Positions 33,401-43,473 of a DNA stretch of 64,000 bases are shown here, piece by piece. The stretch is from NCBI GenBank assembly GCA_030407315.1, contig JALQPE010000020.1, forward strand, positions 39,312 through 103,311, in the 5' to 3' direction. The number at the start of each line of letters is the position of its first letter. Position 1 is the first letter of the stretch. The translations under genes were made by a program, and so were the position numbers. The DNA is from Asparagopsis taxiformis (taxonomy: Eukaryota > Rhodophyta > Florideophyceae > Bonnemaisoniales > Bonnemaisoniaceae). The notes under the pieces were generated by a model. It saw only the letters and a list, made by a program, of their open reading frames with translations. It had not been told where the DNA came from and did no database searches.

Positions 33401-33648
33401 CGTTCTGTTCGGCGCAGTTCATCAACGACCCGCGGTATTTGCGAGGTGAGGACACTCCGGCGGAAGACACCAGGCGGATGGCCAACGTCGAGTTTGTCGA
33501 GAACTACAGCAGCGGTTCGACGGGGAAGAAGCTCAAGGCGAAGGACCTAGAAAATCCGAAGATCATTGTAGTACGTGCAATCCGCGATATCCGTCCGGGG
33601 CAGGAGCTCTACGTTCATTATGGGACAGCGTTTAGAGCATGGAATTAG
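30445..33648 (+). CDS. Fused DNA methyltransferase and SET-domain protein, intact
   Basis: An uninterrupted ATG-to-TAG frame of 1067 residues. Residues 1-480 are of unknown function. LILTDPPYNVRRKR, with DPPY at 507-510, is catalytic motif IV of DNA amino-methyltransferases. An acidic Glu/Asp run lies near residues 600-630, then the variable region, and DPFSGTFATG starting at 748 is the SAM-binding motif. The order motif IV, recognition region, motif I defines the bacterial beta class (N6_N4_Mtase); DPPY rather than SPPY favours adenine N6. From about 893 to 1065 there is a SET domain: NAGRGLFA, GDEVCAYYGTVV, FINDPRY (in place of the usual NHS), ANVEFVEN and DIRPGQELYVHYG. SET proteins methylate lysines, typically of histones. 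I infer a nuclear enzyme that marks both DNA and chromatin. It is flanked by repeat cores in opposite orientation (29901-30125 and 33868-34080). Confidence 0.9.
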   Translation: MTNKRRRNSNPIVDDATVPILREPASPWEDSSDMGTRRNVGRAARETTLAGKDFLRLLLDLFAHSSFADLTDKPGGFTYADLGAWVAQGTEEQFAALQGRLSMAFSGRSKNAGVEADVAEIVMAEMNVERAKQIVRLALPIAEFSRQDERIGQWVEHCILSGIVPQTFLIGCNMLPSPLQAPQRGEPSAFVLAPPETFEVLMYFQALSIIRNHNKNLPRRRIGDAAEEGNEAARVPAHRKSTNRACYVVQVLYHAWTDVAFAAKFSSFEELMAPYIIFDSSEHWFDVLDEGLFAPMEQKLDLYHDKAPLSHPDGYGGKVETRTSAQHSAFRYLVRKFFDRLQFLIVNPDLYTWPESDRWGALEIYLSSGNPDKLPAYFDTLDEDVMAVLRPAPQAADAEKVPKPVDDTTTRRNTGGRGLVPSTRHTTRLQLGPGRTSLTAQGPSPPSPSPHATEEQESEGQALAKDFLSKMSQYCRVYDVPFEDLVSADESREHVPITGNVQLILTDPPYNVRRKRNDSNSSYDRLTAEDMQASIEVFDELLRPGGHGIVFCSVLQFYEWFHYLETYKGPQSEGPTDAAASDDGSDEEEVTSMNSDSEASQHSGEESADEEEEEDEEEEDVVRNSVFFVDEVPLLFVRLPGHLYQMPGRKRYQRMNMAEVAIHFWKRGVPFKTGSEMVAYRNHGYMDGTYPAWCNVTINMPAIDSNEMVWRTRSTTGATVRVRAEQKSVALMMELISQHSQPGDIVVDPFSGTFATGKAAMSLPEHRVFVGSDMDKLCVARSLPKLCAVMSRVILSNNTDMRVTTEAKQSAEKFLASPSVTMRTQRERRIIEPPPGLPLYQRFPKYIRQYLWQLCPESIASHEHMEKPVQYWPPSLRRWLQTENPRVMRAHDCVAKKLSVRPSLIKHPNAGRGLFAEQTFNVGDEVCAYYGTVVYSDMSKESMRFAYGEGHMAITKETFLMYAIKLYATAEDDENIEHPIWIVPAPFCSAQFINDPRYLRGEDTPAEDTRRMANVEFVENYSSGSTGKKLKAKDLENPKIIVVRAIRDIRPGQELYVHYGTAFRAWN

Positions 33649-33867
33649 GGTCACGAAAGATGTTTTCATTTCGACTACAAATAAAGCTACGTTCCAGAGT
33701 TGAAGTATATCATATAATGCAGCATGTCCAGCCACCATTACTCCAGGGTGAAACCTATTGAGCAGTACTCGCCTGTCAAAAACCAATCGTTCACACTCTA
33801 GATGCACTTCGTCCGAGCAGTGAACCTGACTGCTTGGATGCTGTTATGCGTGCAGATGCAAAATACA

Positions 33868-34080
33868 CGACCAAGTTGAAATGGACGCCCGGTGGATGTC
33901 CAGCTCAGTTGCATTGCTGTCCGGCCCAGAAATTCTACAATTCAGGGCAGAAAAAAATATTGCAAAAAACATCGATTTGGGCGGTCGAAAGTGCCGTACG
34001 GCACACCCCCATCTCAAAAACATGTTCACATGTGCATGTTTTTGAGAATAGCCCAAATTTTAATTCAAATCAGGATGTCT
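33868..34080 (-). repeat. Single inverted repeat core right of methyltransferase-SET gene
   Basis: The ~213-bp array core in reverse orientation, ending at 34080 with the complement of AGACATCCTGATTTG. Its variants (GGACAGCAATGCAACTGAGC, GGGCGTCC, CCCTGAATTG) match the unit at 60387-60607 beside the 3' end of the second gene copy, not the unit at 29901. With unit B it forms inverted repeats around a 4.2-kb cassette. Confidence 0.9.
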
Positions 34081-34307
34081 TCCGGACATAGGGGTGCTCG
34101 CGGCCTAGCTCTACAGCTGTAATTGTACCTCATTAAATACTGTTGATGACTGCCTACCGTATACAATCTGGGCTGTTGGCGTATTATCCGGTACTTGACC
34201 TGACCTGAACGTTCATCGCAGACCGTTGTGGTTACCGACACTATACAGCAATCTTTTTTGTATCTCGTGCAACTCAATCGTTCCATCGCTTCCGGGAAAG
34301 CTTCATT

Positions 34308-36593
34308 ATGCCGCCGCGTATTGCGAAGAAAGCTCCAAAGCCTCCGGGCCTCCAGAAAACCCGGTCAGCAGCTGCTGTATCGAGTGCCCGACAATCCCGT
34401 GCGAAGAAGCGGTCTGGGCCTACCGGCAGCATTGAACCGCGGTCCGGTAGTCGCAAGACGGACCGGCGCAGAACTGGGGATCCGCAGCGAGAAAGTGAGG
34501 AAGGAGGAACGGCGCGGAGAGAGATGGGGCTTGACCGAGGCAAGCGTGCTCGCAGGGACAGTGAACATCATGATGATGACATGATAGTGGCTCAAAACAT
34601 GTTGGAATTGCGGCAGAGTGCTATGGCAAAGGTAGTTCCTCCCGGGTTGGCAGATGCGGAGGTGCTGCAGACGGAGTCCCAGCCGGGGGCTTCCGACACA
34701 CTGGAGGCTGTGACCCCCACTGCGCCAACTATGCCGAGTACATCAGCCCCAGCAGGTAATGCAGTCAGGGACCCGAGGATAGCGGCAAGGGATGTTGTTT
34801 CTGAGCAACGTTCACAGGATGCCAACTATCATCGGGTGGTCAGGTGGTACTGAGGGGAGAGAGCAGCCGGAGTGCGGGCCTCGTCACAACAGACTGTCAT
34901 TGGTGCCAAATATGCGCGTAACGCCCCCGCGACGTCAGGCTATTGCCGATGGAGGACATCATAATCCCGATAGCGTGCGAGATGGGGGGACGGTGAGGGC
35001 AGAGAGGTTGCATCCGCCGGAATCCATCGATTTAATGGCGAGTCGCATCAATGCGCAGAAGAAGAAGATCGCGGAGCTGGAAAAAAAGTGTTTAGCCAGG
35101 ACATAGCAAACAAGGCGCTCACCACGGAGATAGTTGCGTTGGAGGCTAAGGTGAAGACTCTGCAGGCGGAAAATGCCAGCCTTACTGCAATTGCGAGAAC
35201 AGGTAGAATCAGTGATCACGGTGGCGGTAAGTCGAAAATACAGAAAGCCATTCCTGTGAAATACCTTGGAGTTCTTAGGGCGGTTGAGGAAAACCTGACA
35301 AAGTGGTGCAAGAACGAGACTATGGAGCTGGACCCTATAGCGGAACAAACGCAGAGACGTTGGACTGGACGTACCATCGAGGTAGAGCCGGTAGAAGGGA
35401 CACTTTGGAGCGAAAACGGTGTAGGATATATTGCTACCCCTCCGGGCTATATCATCAAGAATCTGCAGTGGTATACACCTTCGTACAGAGACGAAAGTGA
35501 TCTGCTGAATGACTTGGTGCGACACGTACTGCGTCAAAGTCCGTGGTGTGATGTGTTTTCCGATGAGGAGCAGGGTGTGTGCTGTCAAGAGGCTGTGGCG
35601 GGGAGCAAGGAATTGAAAGTGAAGGTGACGCAGAAACTGTCCGACGTGATGAGTGCACGGAAGCGTAATGCGAGGGACAGATTGTTCGGTTCGCTGGGGT
35701 ACACGAAATTAATGTCTAGATGCACGATGCTGACGACGCGAGCTGAGATGGACGAGCGAGAGGATCAAAAGCGCGAAGCGTCTGAGAAGCTTTTGAAACG
35801 GGAAAGCAACGGTGATTTGGATATGGGGAGGTGGCGAACGGCACCGTTCTCAGAGCTGCGATACAGCAAAGGCTTGGTTCCTGACAGCTTCGAAATGGAA
35901 GTGAATGGTGATGCATGGTTTAACAACCGAGTAGCTGTGAATGTGCTGGACATCTTCAGGGGTTATTCGATACGACCAGAACAAGTAATGGACATAGAGA
36001 CGAGCATACTAACGCTGGCGCGCCTGGATGCTTGGCTAGTGACTACTGTGGAGTGTTTGGATGAACCGAAGGGGAAAGGAGGTGCACGGCAGAAGGAGTT
36101 TACAAGGCGGTACAGTCAATATGTGGGGGTAGCTTTTCAGCAATTAGTTGGTATGGTGGTGTACTGCATGTCTTGTCTCCAAGGCTCGCAAGCAAGGGAA
36201 GAAACGGACGTTGTCGAGAGCGAACAGCGGACTAATGCACAGTCACGGCATGTGTTTGCAAGCCGTACTGTGACGAGAGAGGCTGTTGAAGTGTGGCAAA
36301 GCGGAGAGGGGTCTGGAATTGTTCATGTCGTTGATGATGTAAACCGCTGCTCATCACTTGTTCTAGTGTCCGAGGATTGGATTCAATCGCATATTACGTC
36401 AAACCTCGGTGCTGTAATGGATTGTGTGATTGCGCAAGGACTAATTGGCGCAGAACTTTTCGTCGTTGACCCATATGCTGGACACCTGAGTGCAAACCTG
36501 AATGTCGAAATCAATGCCCCACAGTATGGGGGCATGGAGCGGCGCCATGCAGCCACTGCTGATAACGGTTTTGGCGTAATGGAGGATGGTTGA
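34308..36593 (+). pseudogene. Unrecognised coiled-coil protein of a mobile element, two frameshifts
   Basis: The frame opens at ATG 34308 (MPPRIAKKAPKPP...) with a basic, disordered N-terminus and stops at 34853. It is continued in the next frame by about 34,792-35,106 (ending IAELEKK) and then in the original frame from 35,088 to 36,593 (QDIANKALTTEIVALEAKV...), giving one coiled coil across the second break. The second break is at seven A at 35081-35087. The last 500 residues are globular with no recognised motif. It faces the transposase fragment tail-to-tail (77 bp apart), which suggests they belong to one element. The function is unknown. Confidence 0.55.
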
Positions 36594-36670
36594 AATTAGT
36601 GCAGTAAATGTGACGTTGACTAGAAGGTTTATCATGTAGTACATTATCAATAGAGTGCTGCGATTTAGAT

Positions 36671-37873
36671 TTATTCTTCTTCATTATCATCTGTGAACTG
36701 GTAATCAGTGTTGGTGTAGAAGCGTTTGAGATAGAAACGGTGGTCCGAACAGTGCATTTGTTTCGTAAATGGCTTGACTGGAAAGTTACTTCGTACGATG
36801 TGCACGGTGCCAGATATAGTAGATGCAGGAATGAGGTCAAACCAAGGACCACCTGCACTGTGGGATGCAGTGTCATTGATGTCAACGGATCCGTTGTCCG
36901 GGTCCCATGTGGACCACTTTAAACAAATGCACCCAAGTGATTTTTCCACAGCGGTTTTTGGGGCAAAGCAGGTCATATACTGAACGAAAGCGAGTTCTAC
37001 AGGTTGAAACAGGTTTGGAGACTGCAGGCGTACCAGTGCCAGGACGCGCCCTACCCATATGGTTCTGTAGTCATCGGCAGTTCCGGAGATGACGACAAAG
37101 GAGTACTGCGATCTCTTTGCGGAGCCGAACGATGAAGTTGCAAAGACACGCTGCTGCTTGTGCCTCGACACGTTTGTGGGGCGAAGCATGCCACTGTGCG
37201 GGTCAAAGTCGTCGGCATCTGGGACGTACCCTCCCATGACGTAGGCGGACTTTACCACGGTGACGGAAATGTCCATGTCATGTATTGGAGGGCCTTCTGC
37301 CGTGGCGCGCAGTCTAGCGAGGGTGAGGAACGCTTGTGCAGCTGTGTCACCGAGTTGCTGGAATAGTGTTATGGTGCCAGACAGGAACGAGGAGTTGTGC
37401 AGAGGCAAAAGAGTGGCAGGATCGGGCTGTCCGTCGATATCTGCAACGAGGAGGGTTGCATCGGGCAGCAGGGAGGCAAAGTCGTGCAGTGCAACGGTGA
37501 ATCCGTCGCGAACGAGTACTGCACCGTCTGTGGGAGATATCATGCGTGGGTTTCCCAATGTGTTCGATGGGGTGTGACCAGTTGGAGTGGCCAAGGAGAA
37601 TTCCATGCGGCGAATTGTCTCTTCCATGGCTGTGGAGCGCCTTCGAGAGGTTTTCCTATAACTCTGTTTGAACAGAAGATGCGAGTGTTCGTAGGGGCCT
37701 GCATCGATGTGTTCCAGGGCGCCATATCTCTGCAAGCCACCGGGAAGATGGTCTAGAAGATGGAACTTGAAAGTTTTGAGACCTGTGGTGTGGAATGGAC
37801 CGAGGGTGGAGAGCATTGATTGTTTGAAATAGGAAATGGAGTTCTGGAGGCTTTGTAGTTCGGCGGCAGTCCA
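36671..37873 (-). pseudogene. CACTA/Plavaka-like transposase, C-terminal part only
   Basis: About 400 residues in one frame. The segment TTGLKTFKFHLLDHLPG, then QRYGALEHIDAGPYEHSHLLFKQ, resembles the region near the end of CACTA/Plavaka-type transposases, where K.H.L.H.P...R.G...E..N is conserved. The catalytic acidic residues would lie upstream and are missing, because repeat unit R2 begins at 37874 and cuts the gene. The C-terminal 200 residues show no known domain. Acidic tail DDNEEE before the stop at 36671. The family assignment is by resemblance. Confidence 0.45.
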
Positions 37874-39747
37874 GTCACAGGAAAAGCAATGTTTTGAAAA
37901 ACCAGTAAATTTTATGGTCTGGACCATTAGAAATTAGTGGAATGGCAAACCATAAAAAATCGCAGAAATTACCGGCGCCGTGCCATAGATAAGTAGTGGA
38001 AATACCGTAAAGAATAGAGTGGAATGAAACTGCGCCGTGGGAGTGGGTATAAGCACCGTGACATGGTGGAATTTTCCACTACTGTACGGAAAAATAACAT
38101 TGGAAAGGACAAGGACACGTCGCGTTGGTCATGACGGTGACCGGAGGTGCCATATTCCATTATTTTTAGAATTTACTTGCTGGAATCACGAGACGAGGGA
38201 ACCATATGTATGACAGTACCATGTTGGACTCGAACCATGAACATTGATGGTCACGCCGGTCTGAGGTACTGGTGGTAGTCGTAGCAATGTAGTGATGGTA
38301 GAGGGATGGAGTGGTACTGACTGTTCCAACGCGCCATACGCTTCGATGACGTCACGTTTTGGACGTCCATGCAGAATCATATGAAAGAGGCGAGATACAG
38401 AGTGTATGACGTGAACTAGCTAATCTCGTTATGGTCATTGTTCTACCATAGGTAGGGTACGGTCGAAAGAGTAGATAATTGTACTTGAGTTTAGTTTCTG
38501 TAGTATTACTTAGTAAAGAATGGCACCATCTATGTTGATTTTTAGCACAGATACTACGGCATAGTTACTGTCGAAGTCGCAAAATTTTGTAATAAAGTCA
38601 CTCCCGCATACACAAGATTGACCTGAATAGTGAGTTCCGCCCTGGCTTTAAGCGTTACTAGTATCTTAAACGCAGTATTAGTGGATTTGAAAACTTGTGC
38701 GGCAGTAGGGAACAAGGTAGTTAATTCGTATCATACGATAAAAATGAAAAATTGGACGTTACAGACATGGGTGAAGTAGTATCTAGTGAAGAAGTCGACG
38801 AAGACTTGTCCTAAACAAAATTGCAGATAGTGCGTTGTAGTATCTTTATTTCGTGGAGGAACTATGACTAGGCGTGAATCATTGCGAATTAGGCGACAGA
38901 GCGAAAAAGCGAAAGCTGGTCGTGAGCGTGAGCGGGCAGCTGCCGTAGATGCACTCCCATGTGTCGGAACGGAAATAGACGTATGGTTCCAAGTTGGCGA
39001 TGACGCAATATGGTGGAAGGCTACGTTGTGGAAATGAAACTTCCTGAGCAGTATCCTATCTGCAGTGGTAAGCCGTCAGTGGGAGACCGCATCGACGTAG
39101 ACAGAGGAGATGGAATGTACACGCCTGGTGTGGTGGAGCAGAATGGAAAGGATGTGGATGATGCAATCGTGAGGTTGACGAGGGAGGAAAAGGAGATATC
39201 AGTCTTGGAAGTCACTACGTGGCGGCATTCGAACGCTGTGAAGCCGAGTCATAATGAAATGGCAGTGGCAGAAGGCAGATTGTTATACAATGCTATTCCT
39301 GAAATGAATTATCCTTGTGTCGCCTACGAAAACGTAAAGTTTCTGCTCGGAAATAAGTTGATGTCGGGGGGCCAGCCCCCGACACCGTGGCGAACGAGCA
39401 ATGGAGAGGCTGTGGATTACGAAGCGGAGAGAGTAGAATGTCATGACCAATCAGATGGAGAATCTGAAGCGATATCACCGCAGAGGAAGAAGCCAAAAGT
39501 AGAATCAGCACTTGACGTCAAAACATACAGTGGTATGGAGACAAGGCTGAGAACACTAGAACATATAATGCTTTCTGGAAATGCTAGCGAGATTCGGCTT
39601 GGTTGGAACGAAAGGGTTCTAAATTGTGCATCAACAGTATCGGCTGGTAAGATTTTGTTAATGCTCTTGCAGCGTGCGGTAGAGAAAGTTGTGGAACAGG
39701 TTAATCGAAGCACTTTGTCAACCCCAGGGGGTGGCTACCCACATGGT
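37874..39747 (+). mobile_element. Repeat unit R, copy 2
   Basis: Homologous to 24937-27082 in direct orientation; this interval is the part shared with copy 1. The element continues to the right past the point where copy 1 is cut, at least to the end of its gene at 40317. The true right end is unknown. It interrupts the transposase gene at 37874. Confidence 0.75.
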
Positions 39748-40317
39748 GAGATTGACGGTGCATGCACGAGTGGAACGGCTATTAGCGGACCTGTCCAGAT
39801 TCCAATCTCATTGAGCACTGAGCTATTCCGGGAAATGCTAAAGGGAACAGCAGAAACCTATCGAGGGGGGTATTACAAAGTGTACCCAGGGCTTCACGCG
39901 GCAGTGGCTGGAAATGGCGGAGAAGCTGTGAACATTACGTGTTCCAGTTTTTCCACACTATCGGATCTGCTAGGATTGGGGCACAGATGGCGAACTGAGT
40001 CTCTGGTTTATAGGCGTAACATAAGCAACTCGGAAGGGGAGGAGAATGAAGAGTGTAGTGACATGAACGGAACAGCGAGGCCATGTGCTCTGCGGTTGTT
40101 TGGTACGATATTGTGCTCGGAAACGATGGAAGCACAGTCGACATCTGTTGCAATTGGCAGTAGCTCGTTCTGCATTGCCGGATCTAAATCGAACGTATGG
40201 TGTCTGGCTCGCAACGGTAGTGCTGTAGTCCAAGGTGAATATGTGAACGGAATGGAGCTGCAGGAATGTCCCTCGATATGTGGCGTGCACGGGGGGTTCG
40301 ATGGTGACGGGGTCTAG
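38864..40317 (+). pseudogene. Element-R gene, copy 2, one frameshift
   Basis: The gene starts at ATG 38864 (MTRRESLRIRRQ...) and reads IDVWFQVGDDAIWWKA. A one-base deletion relative to copy 1 near 39022 shifts the frame, and the rest is open from 39010 to 40317 (KLPEQYP...FDGDGV). This copy shows the C-terminal half missing from copy 1. The N-terminus is basic, followed by a Trp-rich segment that may be a small beta barrel, a KRK-type basic patch (RKKPKVESAL), and a C-terminal part with scattered Cys and no recognised motif. It is not recognised. It converges on the gene at 40683-42356. Confidence 0.55.
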
Positions 40318-40682
40318 AAGGGTGGAGAAGCGAAAGAAAGAAATGTTTCCGCATTGAATGGGAACCTACGACGCAAAGGAAAAGAGGAAGGGCTGGTGAC
40401 ATGTTGTGGGGAACATTGAGAGTGCATATGCCGTATGTCATATTCCGTGGTGTGGAAGAACCATGTAGAATAGGCAAGTTAATATCGGAAGATGTGGTCA
40501 ATGATGTGGTGGGGTATAGTGTGTCAGAGAAAAGGGCAGAGGAGTACATAAAATGATACAGGTAGTGAGATGAACATGGAAGAACTAGTTTAATTATTCT
40601 GAAGCATACATTGCGGAGCAGAGGCAAGCAATGGGAACTACTACAGTCACATGAAGACGGCGGTGTTCCAGCTAGAACAGTT

Positions 40683-42356
40683 CTACATGCCAATTAAAGA
40701 AATACCAAGTTCATCATCCTCCTCGAGAGGTACACAATCATGATTGGAAACTGGTCTGTTTGCTGGGTTATCTTCTGAGCGCTCAGTATGTCTGACGCCT
40801 GGAACGAAACGGACAGACTCGTATTCTTGTGCTGTTAGGTTTCTCTTCTTTCTAATGATCCCCGTGAGGCAGTCACCTCCCATGAGGTAGTCCCGGAGCT
40901 CAAGATGTCCCCATGTAACGCGCAAGGGGAATCCATCCTTCCCAAAATGAGATGTAGGCTGTTGTTTCAGGGCTTCGTTAAATAAACCTTGGAGGCATAT
41001 TTCAATCTTATAACATGCTTGAATAGCATGAGGTTCATGACAGAGCATCTCCAGTTGTGTACATTGGCAAAAACTGCATAACAATATCATAGCTAGAGTA
41101 AGAAAGGAGAATGAACAGACAGCCAACTTCTCCACTCGCGTACTCGCAATGTTTTCACCATCGATATCACCGCTCACCTGAACTATGTAAGTAACCTGAA
41201 TGTGAAGCTCAGGACGGCTCAGAATGAAATTTGAGAAGATGGAATCATTTTTTGAATACACTTCGAGAGCTTCTTCTCCTGTTCCGTAAGCTCTCGAAGT
41301 TGTCGGAATAGAGTCAGGTGGACACATTTCTGTTGTGGAAACAGCATGGGCAGGAGAAACATCCACAGTTGACTTCATATCTCGGTGGATGAGGAAGAAT
41401 GCTTGTTTGACCAATTCCATTTTCATCTGTTTCCGGGAAGTGTTGAAGAACTGTGTAAGCTGCCGTAGTGCAGAGGTAATAATCGGAATAGACTGTAAGT
41501 CAGACGGAGAAAGGTTGGATACAGCGGAAGAAGATGAAGAGGATGTACCAGTACGGCGTGCTTCTTTCGAACCAGACAGTCGGCGACGCTTTGAAAGAGT
41601 AACCTGCAAATGCGTAGACTGTTCCACGTTTCGTTCTGCCTCCGTGGGCATCGAAATATCCATGGCATGGAAAAGAGCTCGTTGGGAAATGTGCAGCCAA
41701 GACGGCTTTTCGATGGGCACTACTGTAGCATTGCGTAGTGCATAGTCTCGAGATAGAGTATTGCTGTTCAAGTCCTCATCCTCCCCAGGATCGAGGACCC
41801 CAGCATTCCTGCTCGTCGAGTCCTTCCATCGCACAATTCTGTCATTTGCCATTGAAATAAACGCAGTTCCGATAATAGAGCGTTTTAAGAACACATGTCG
41901 TTTACCTACTGCCGTTCCGATAAGAGATCTCTTAGATTGCCTTACCTCAGAATTTGAACTTGAAGTCTGCGAAAACGACAGGGCAGCAAGAAGCAACGTT
42001 GTGCAGGAATCCACCTGTGGTGATGTTGCAGACCTCGAATTACAATTGTTGAGCAAATTGGCGTCAACAAAGGTTTGAACAAGCTCTGCAACAGTTCTGA
42101 AAGCGACGAATCGAGATGTCACCTGCCTGTTGTTGAACAGAGAAGACACCAGCGTGGCAATTTGACCTGCTTTTCTTGATCTCTCATCCAGAACAACTGA
42201 AGGGACTGTGTTTGTTCCGGCAGCAGCGGAAGCCATGTATCGAATACACGCCAGCTCCAATTGAATAGACGAAAGGGAATCGCGCATGTACTGTTCGAGG
42301 GATGCGAACCGTTCTTCGAACTTTGCAAACCTAGTCAAAGAAAAATCATCTCTCAT
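40683..42356 (-). CDS. Unrecognised 557-residue protein of the mobile island
   Basis: A full-length frame from ATG 42356 to TAG. It begins with an amphipathic helix (FAKFEERFASLEQYM). The middle is Ser/Thr-rich with a basic patch (SKRRRLSGSKEARR). A hydrophobic stretch (CSFSFLTLAMILLCSFC) near residue 420 may be a membrane segment or an unspliced 104-nt GT-AG intron (41177-41074), but removing that intron breaks the frame, so I kept one exon. The end is acidic (EEDDELG). It lies tail-to-tail with the element-R gene, 365 bp apart. No function can be assigned. Confidence 0.5.
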   Translation of the reverse strand: MRDDFSLTRFAKFEERFASLEQYMRDSLSSIQLELACIRYMASAAAGTNTVPSVVLDERSRKAGQIATLVSSLFNNRQVTSRFVAFRTVAELVQTFVDANLLNNCNSRSATSPQVDSCTTLLLAALSFSQTSSSNSEVRQSKRSLIGTAVGKRHVFLKRSIIGTAFISMANDRIVRWKDSTSRNAGVLDPGEDEDLNSNTLSRDYALRNATVVPIEKPSWLHISQRALFHAMDISMPTEAERNVEQSTHLQVTLSKRRRLSGSKEARRTGTSSSSSSAVSNLSPSDLQSIPIITSALRQLTQFFNTSRKQMKMELVKQAFFLIHRDMKSTVDVSPAHAVSTTEMCPPDSIPTTSRAYGTGEEALEVYSKNDSIFSNFILSRPELHIQVTYIVQVSGDIDGENIASTRVEKLAVCSFSFLTLAMILLCSFCQCTQLEMLCHEPHAIQACYKIEICLQGLFNEALKQQPTSHFGKDGFPLRVTWGHLELRDYLMGGDCLTGIIRKKRNLTAQEYESVRFVPGVRHTERSEDNPANRPVSNHDCVPLEEDDELGISLIGM

Positions 42357-42647
42357 TTTTGCTGGAAACCGTTGAACGGTTCACGCCCAGGATAGAGTAC
42401 TTGAGTAGAACTGGAAACGTTGCTGAGGAGAAGGGAAGGATAAGTAGAAGAGACCAGGGGGAAACTTGTCTCGAGCATGGACGGAAGATGTAACGGATAA
42501 GGACATTGGTACGGCCGTTACAAAAGCTGCGGGCAGTAACGGTCCTGGGCATACCCAAAAGCAATGGAGCCAGCAATGCAATCAGCCAGAGAAGTTATTT
42601 TGGTTACATCTCTATGTGTTTGCAGAACGTAGGCTAAGGTATATTCG

Positions 42648-42780
42648 GGGCAAGGAAATTGGTAATCTTTTTTGCGCTGAAATTGCTGCAGTAAAGAGTG
42701 ATCTACCCAAGTGCATTTAGGTAGATCAGTTTTTACTGCAGTAATTTCATAGCTAGAAAAATTACCGAAATTTAATCTCA
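42648..42780. repeat. Degenerate fold-back MITE
   Basis: An imperfect inverted repeat whose arms contain ATTGGTAAT, CTGCAGTAAA and GATCTACC and meet near a short GTGCA-containing loop. It is a diverged relative of the hairpin at 43161-43286, 500 bp away. Confidence 0.75.
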
Positions 42781-43160
42781 GCACTATGTAAGCAGCACTA
42801 GCTGACTATGTAGATGACCACGGCTCAGTTTGTTCTTCCGGGCTGTTTTGTTGCTAGGAGCGTTAACGCTATAATTATAGAAGCGTTAAACTTCATACCA
42901 CATAGAATGTACATTGAGCAGCTTTTCCTGCGTGTGGTACATGCATGATGTACGAAATGCGAGAATGGATGTACAATGTACAAGACAGTTGTGGTACCTG
43001 CATTTCTCTCTACATTGTCATTGTGCTGAAAAACAAGCGGAGACCGTCCGCATGTGGAACAAGGCAAACAACTAAGAACGGCTGGTATCCAAACCTCAGC
43101 CTTCGACATGCCATGTAGGGTTGTGTGGTGCCCGTGGGTATGCCAGAACACATACAAGGG

Positions 43161-43286
43161 CGTAAAATTTGGTAATTTTTTGGGCTCTAAAATTACTGCA
43201 GTAAAAACTGATCTAGCAAAGTGCACTCGGGTAGATCAGTTTTTACTGCAGTAATTTTTGAGCCCAAAAAATTACCAAATTTTACG
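43161..43286. repeat. Fold-back MITE, 55-bp arms
   Basis: Left arm 43161-43215 and right arm 43232-43286 are reverse complements with one mismatch, around a 16-nt loop. The arms contain the palindrome CTGCAG. No coding capacity. With 42648-42780 it forms a two-member family of non-autonomous hairpin elements. Confidence 0.9.
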
Positions 43287-43473
43287 CACAGAATATACCT
43301 TGTCCAACCTTATGCAGACCCATTACGTACCAAACGGGAAATTCTTCTACGCATTGCTTGCTTGGGGGGAAAGAGTACATTACGATAAAAATAAATTGAA
43401 TGTATGGGAAACAGAGTGAAAACATTAATGGAGAACGATTTACTAGTGAAATTTGACTGTGAGAGGGTAACAG

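Noticed and set aside
41074..41177. Possible GT-AG intron in the gene at 40683-42356
   Set aside because: Removing its 104 bases shifts the frame to an early stop, while the unspliced frame stays open.
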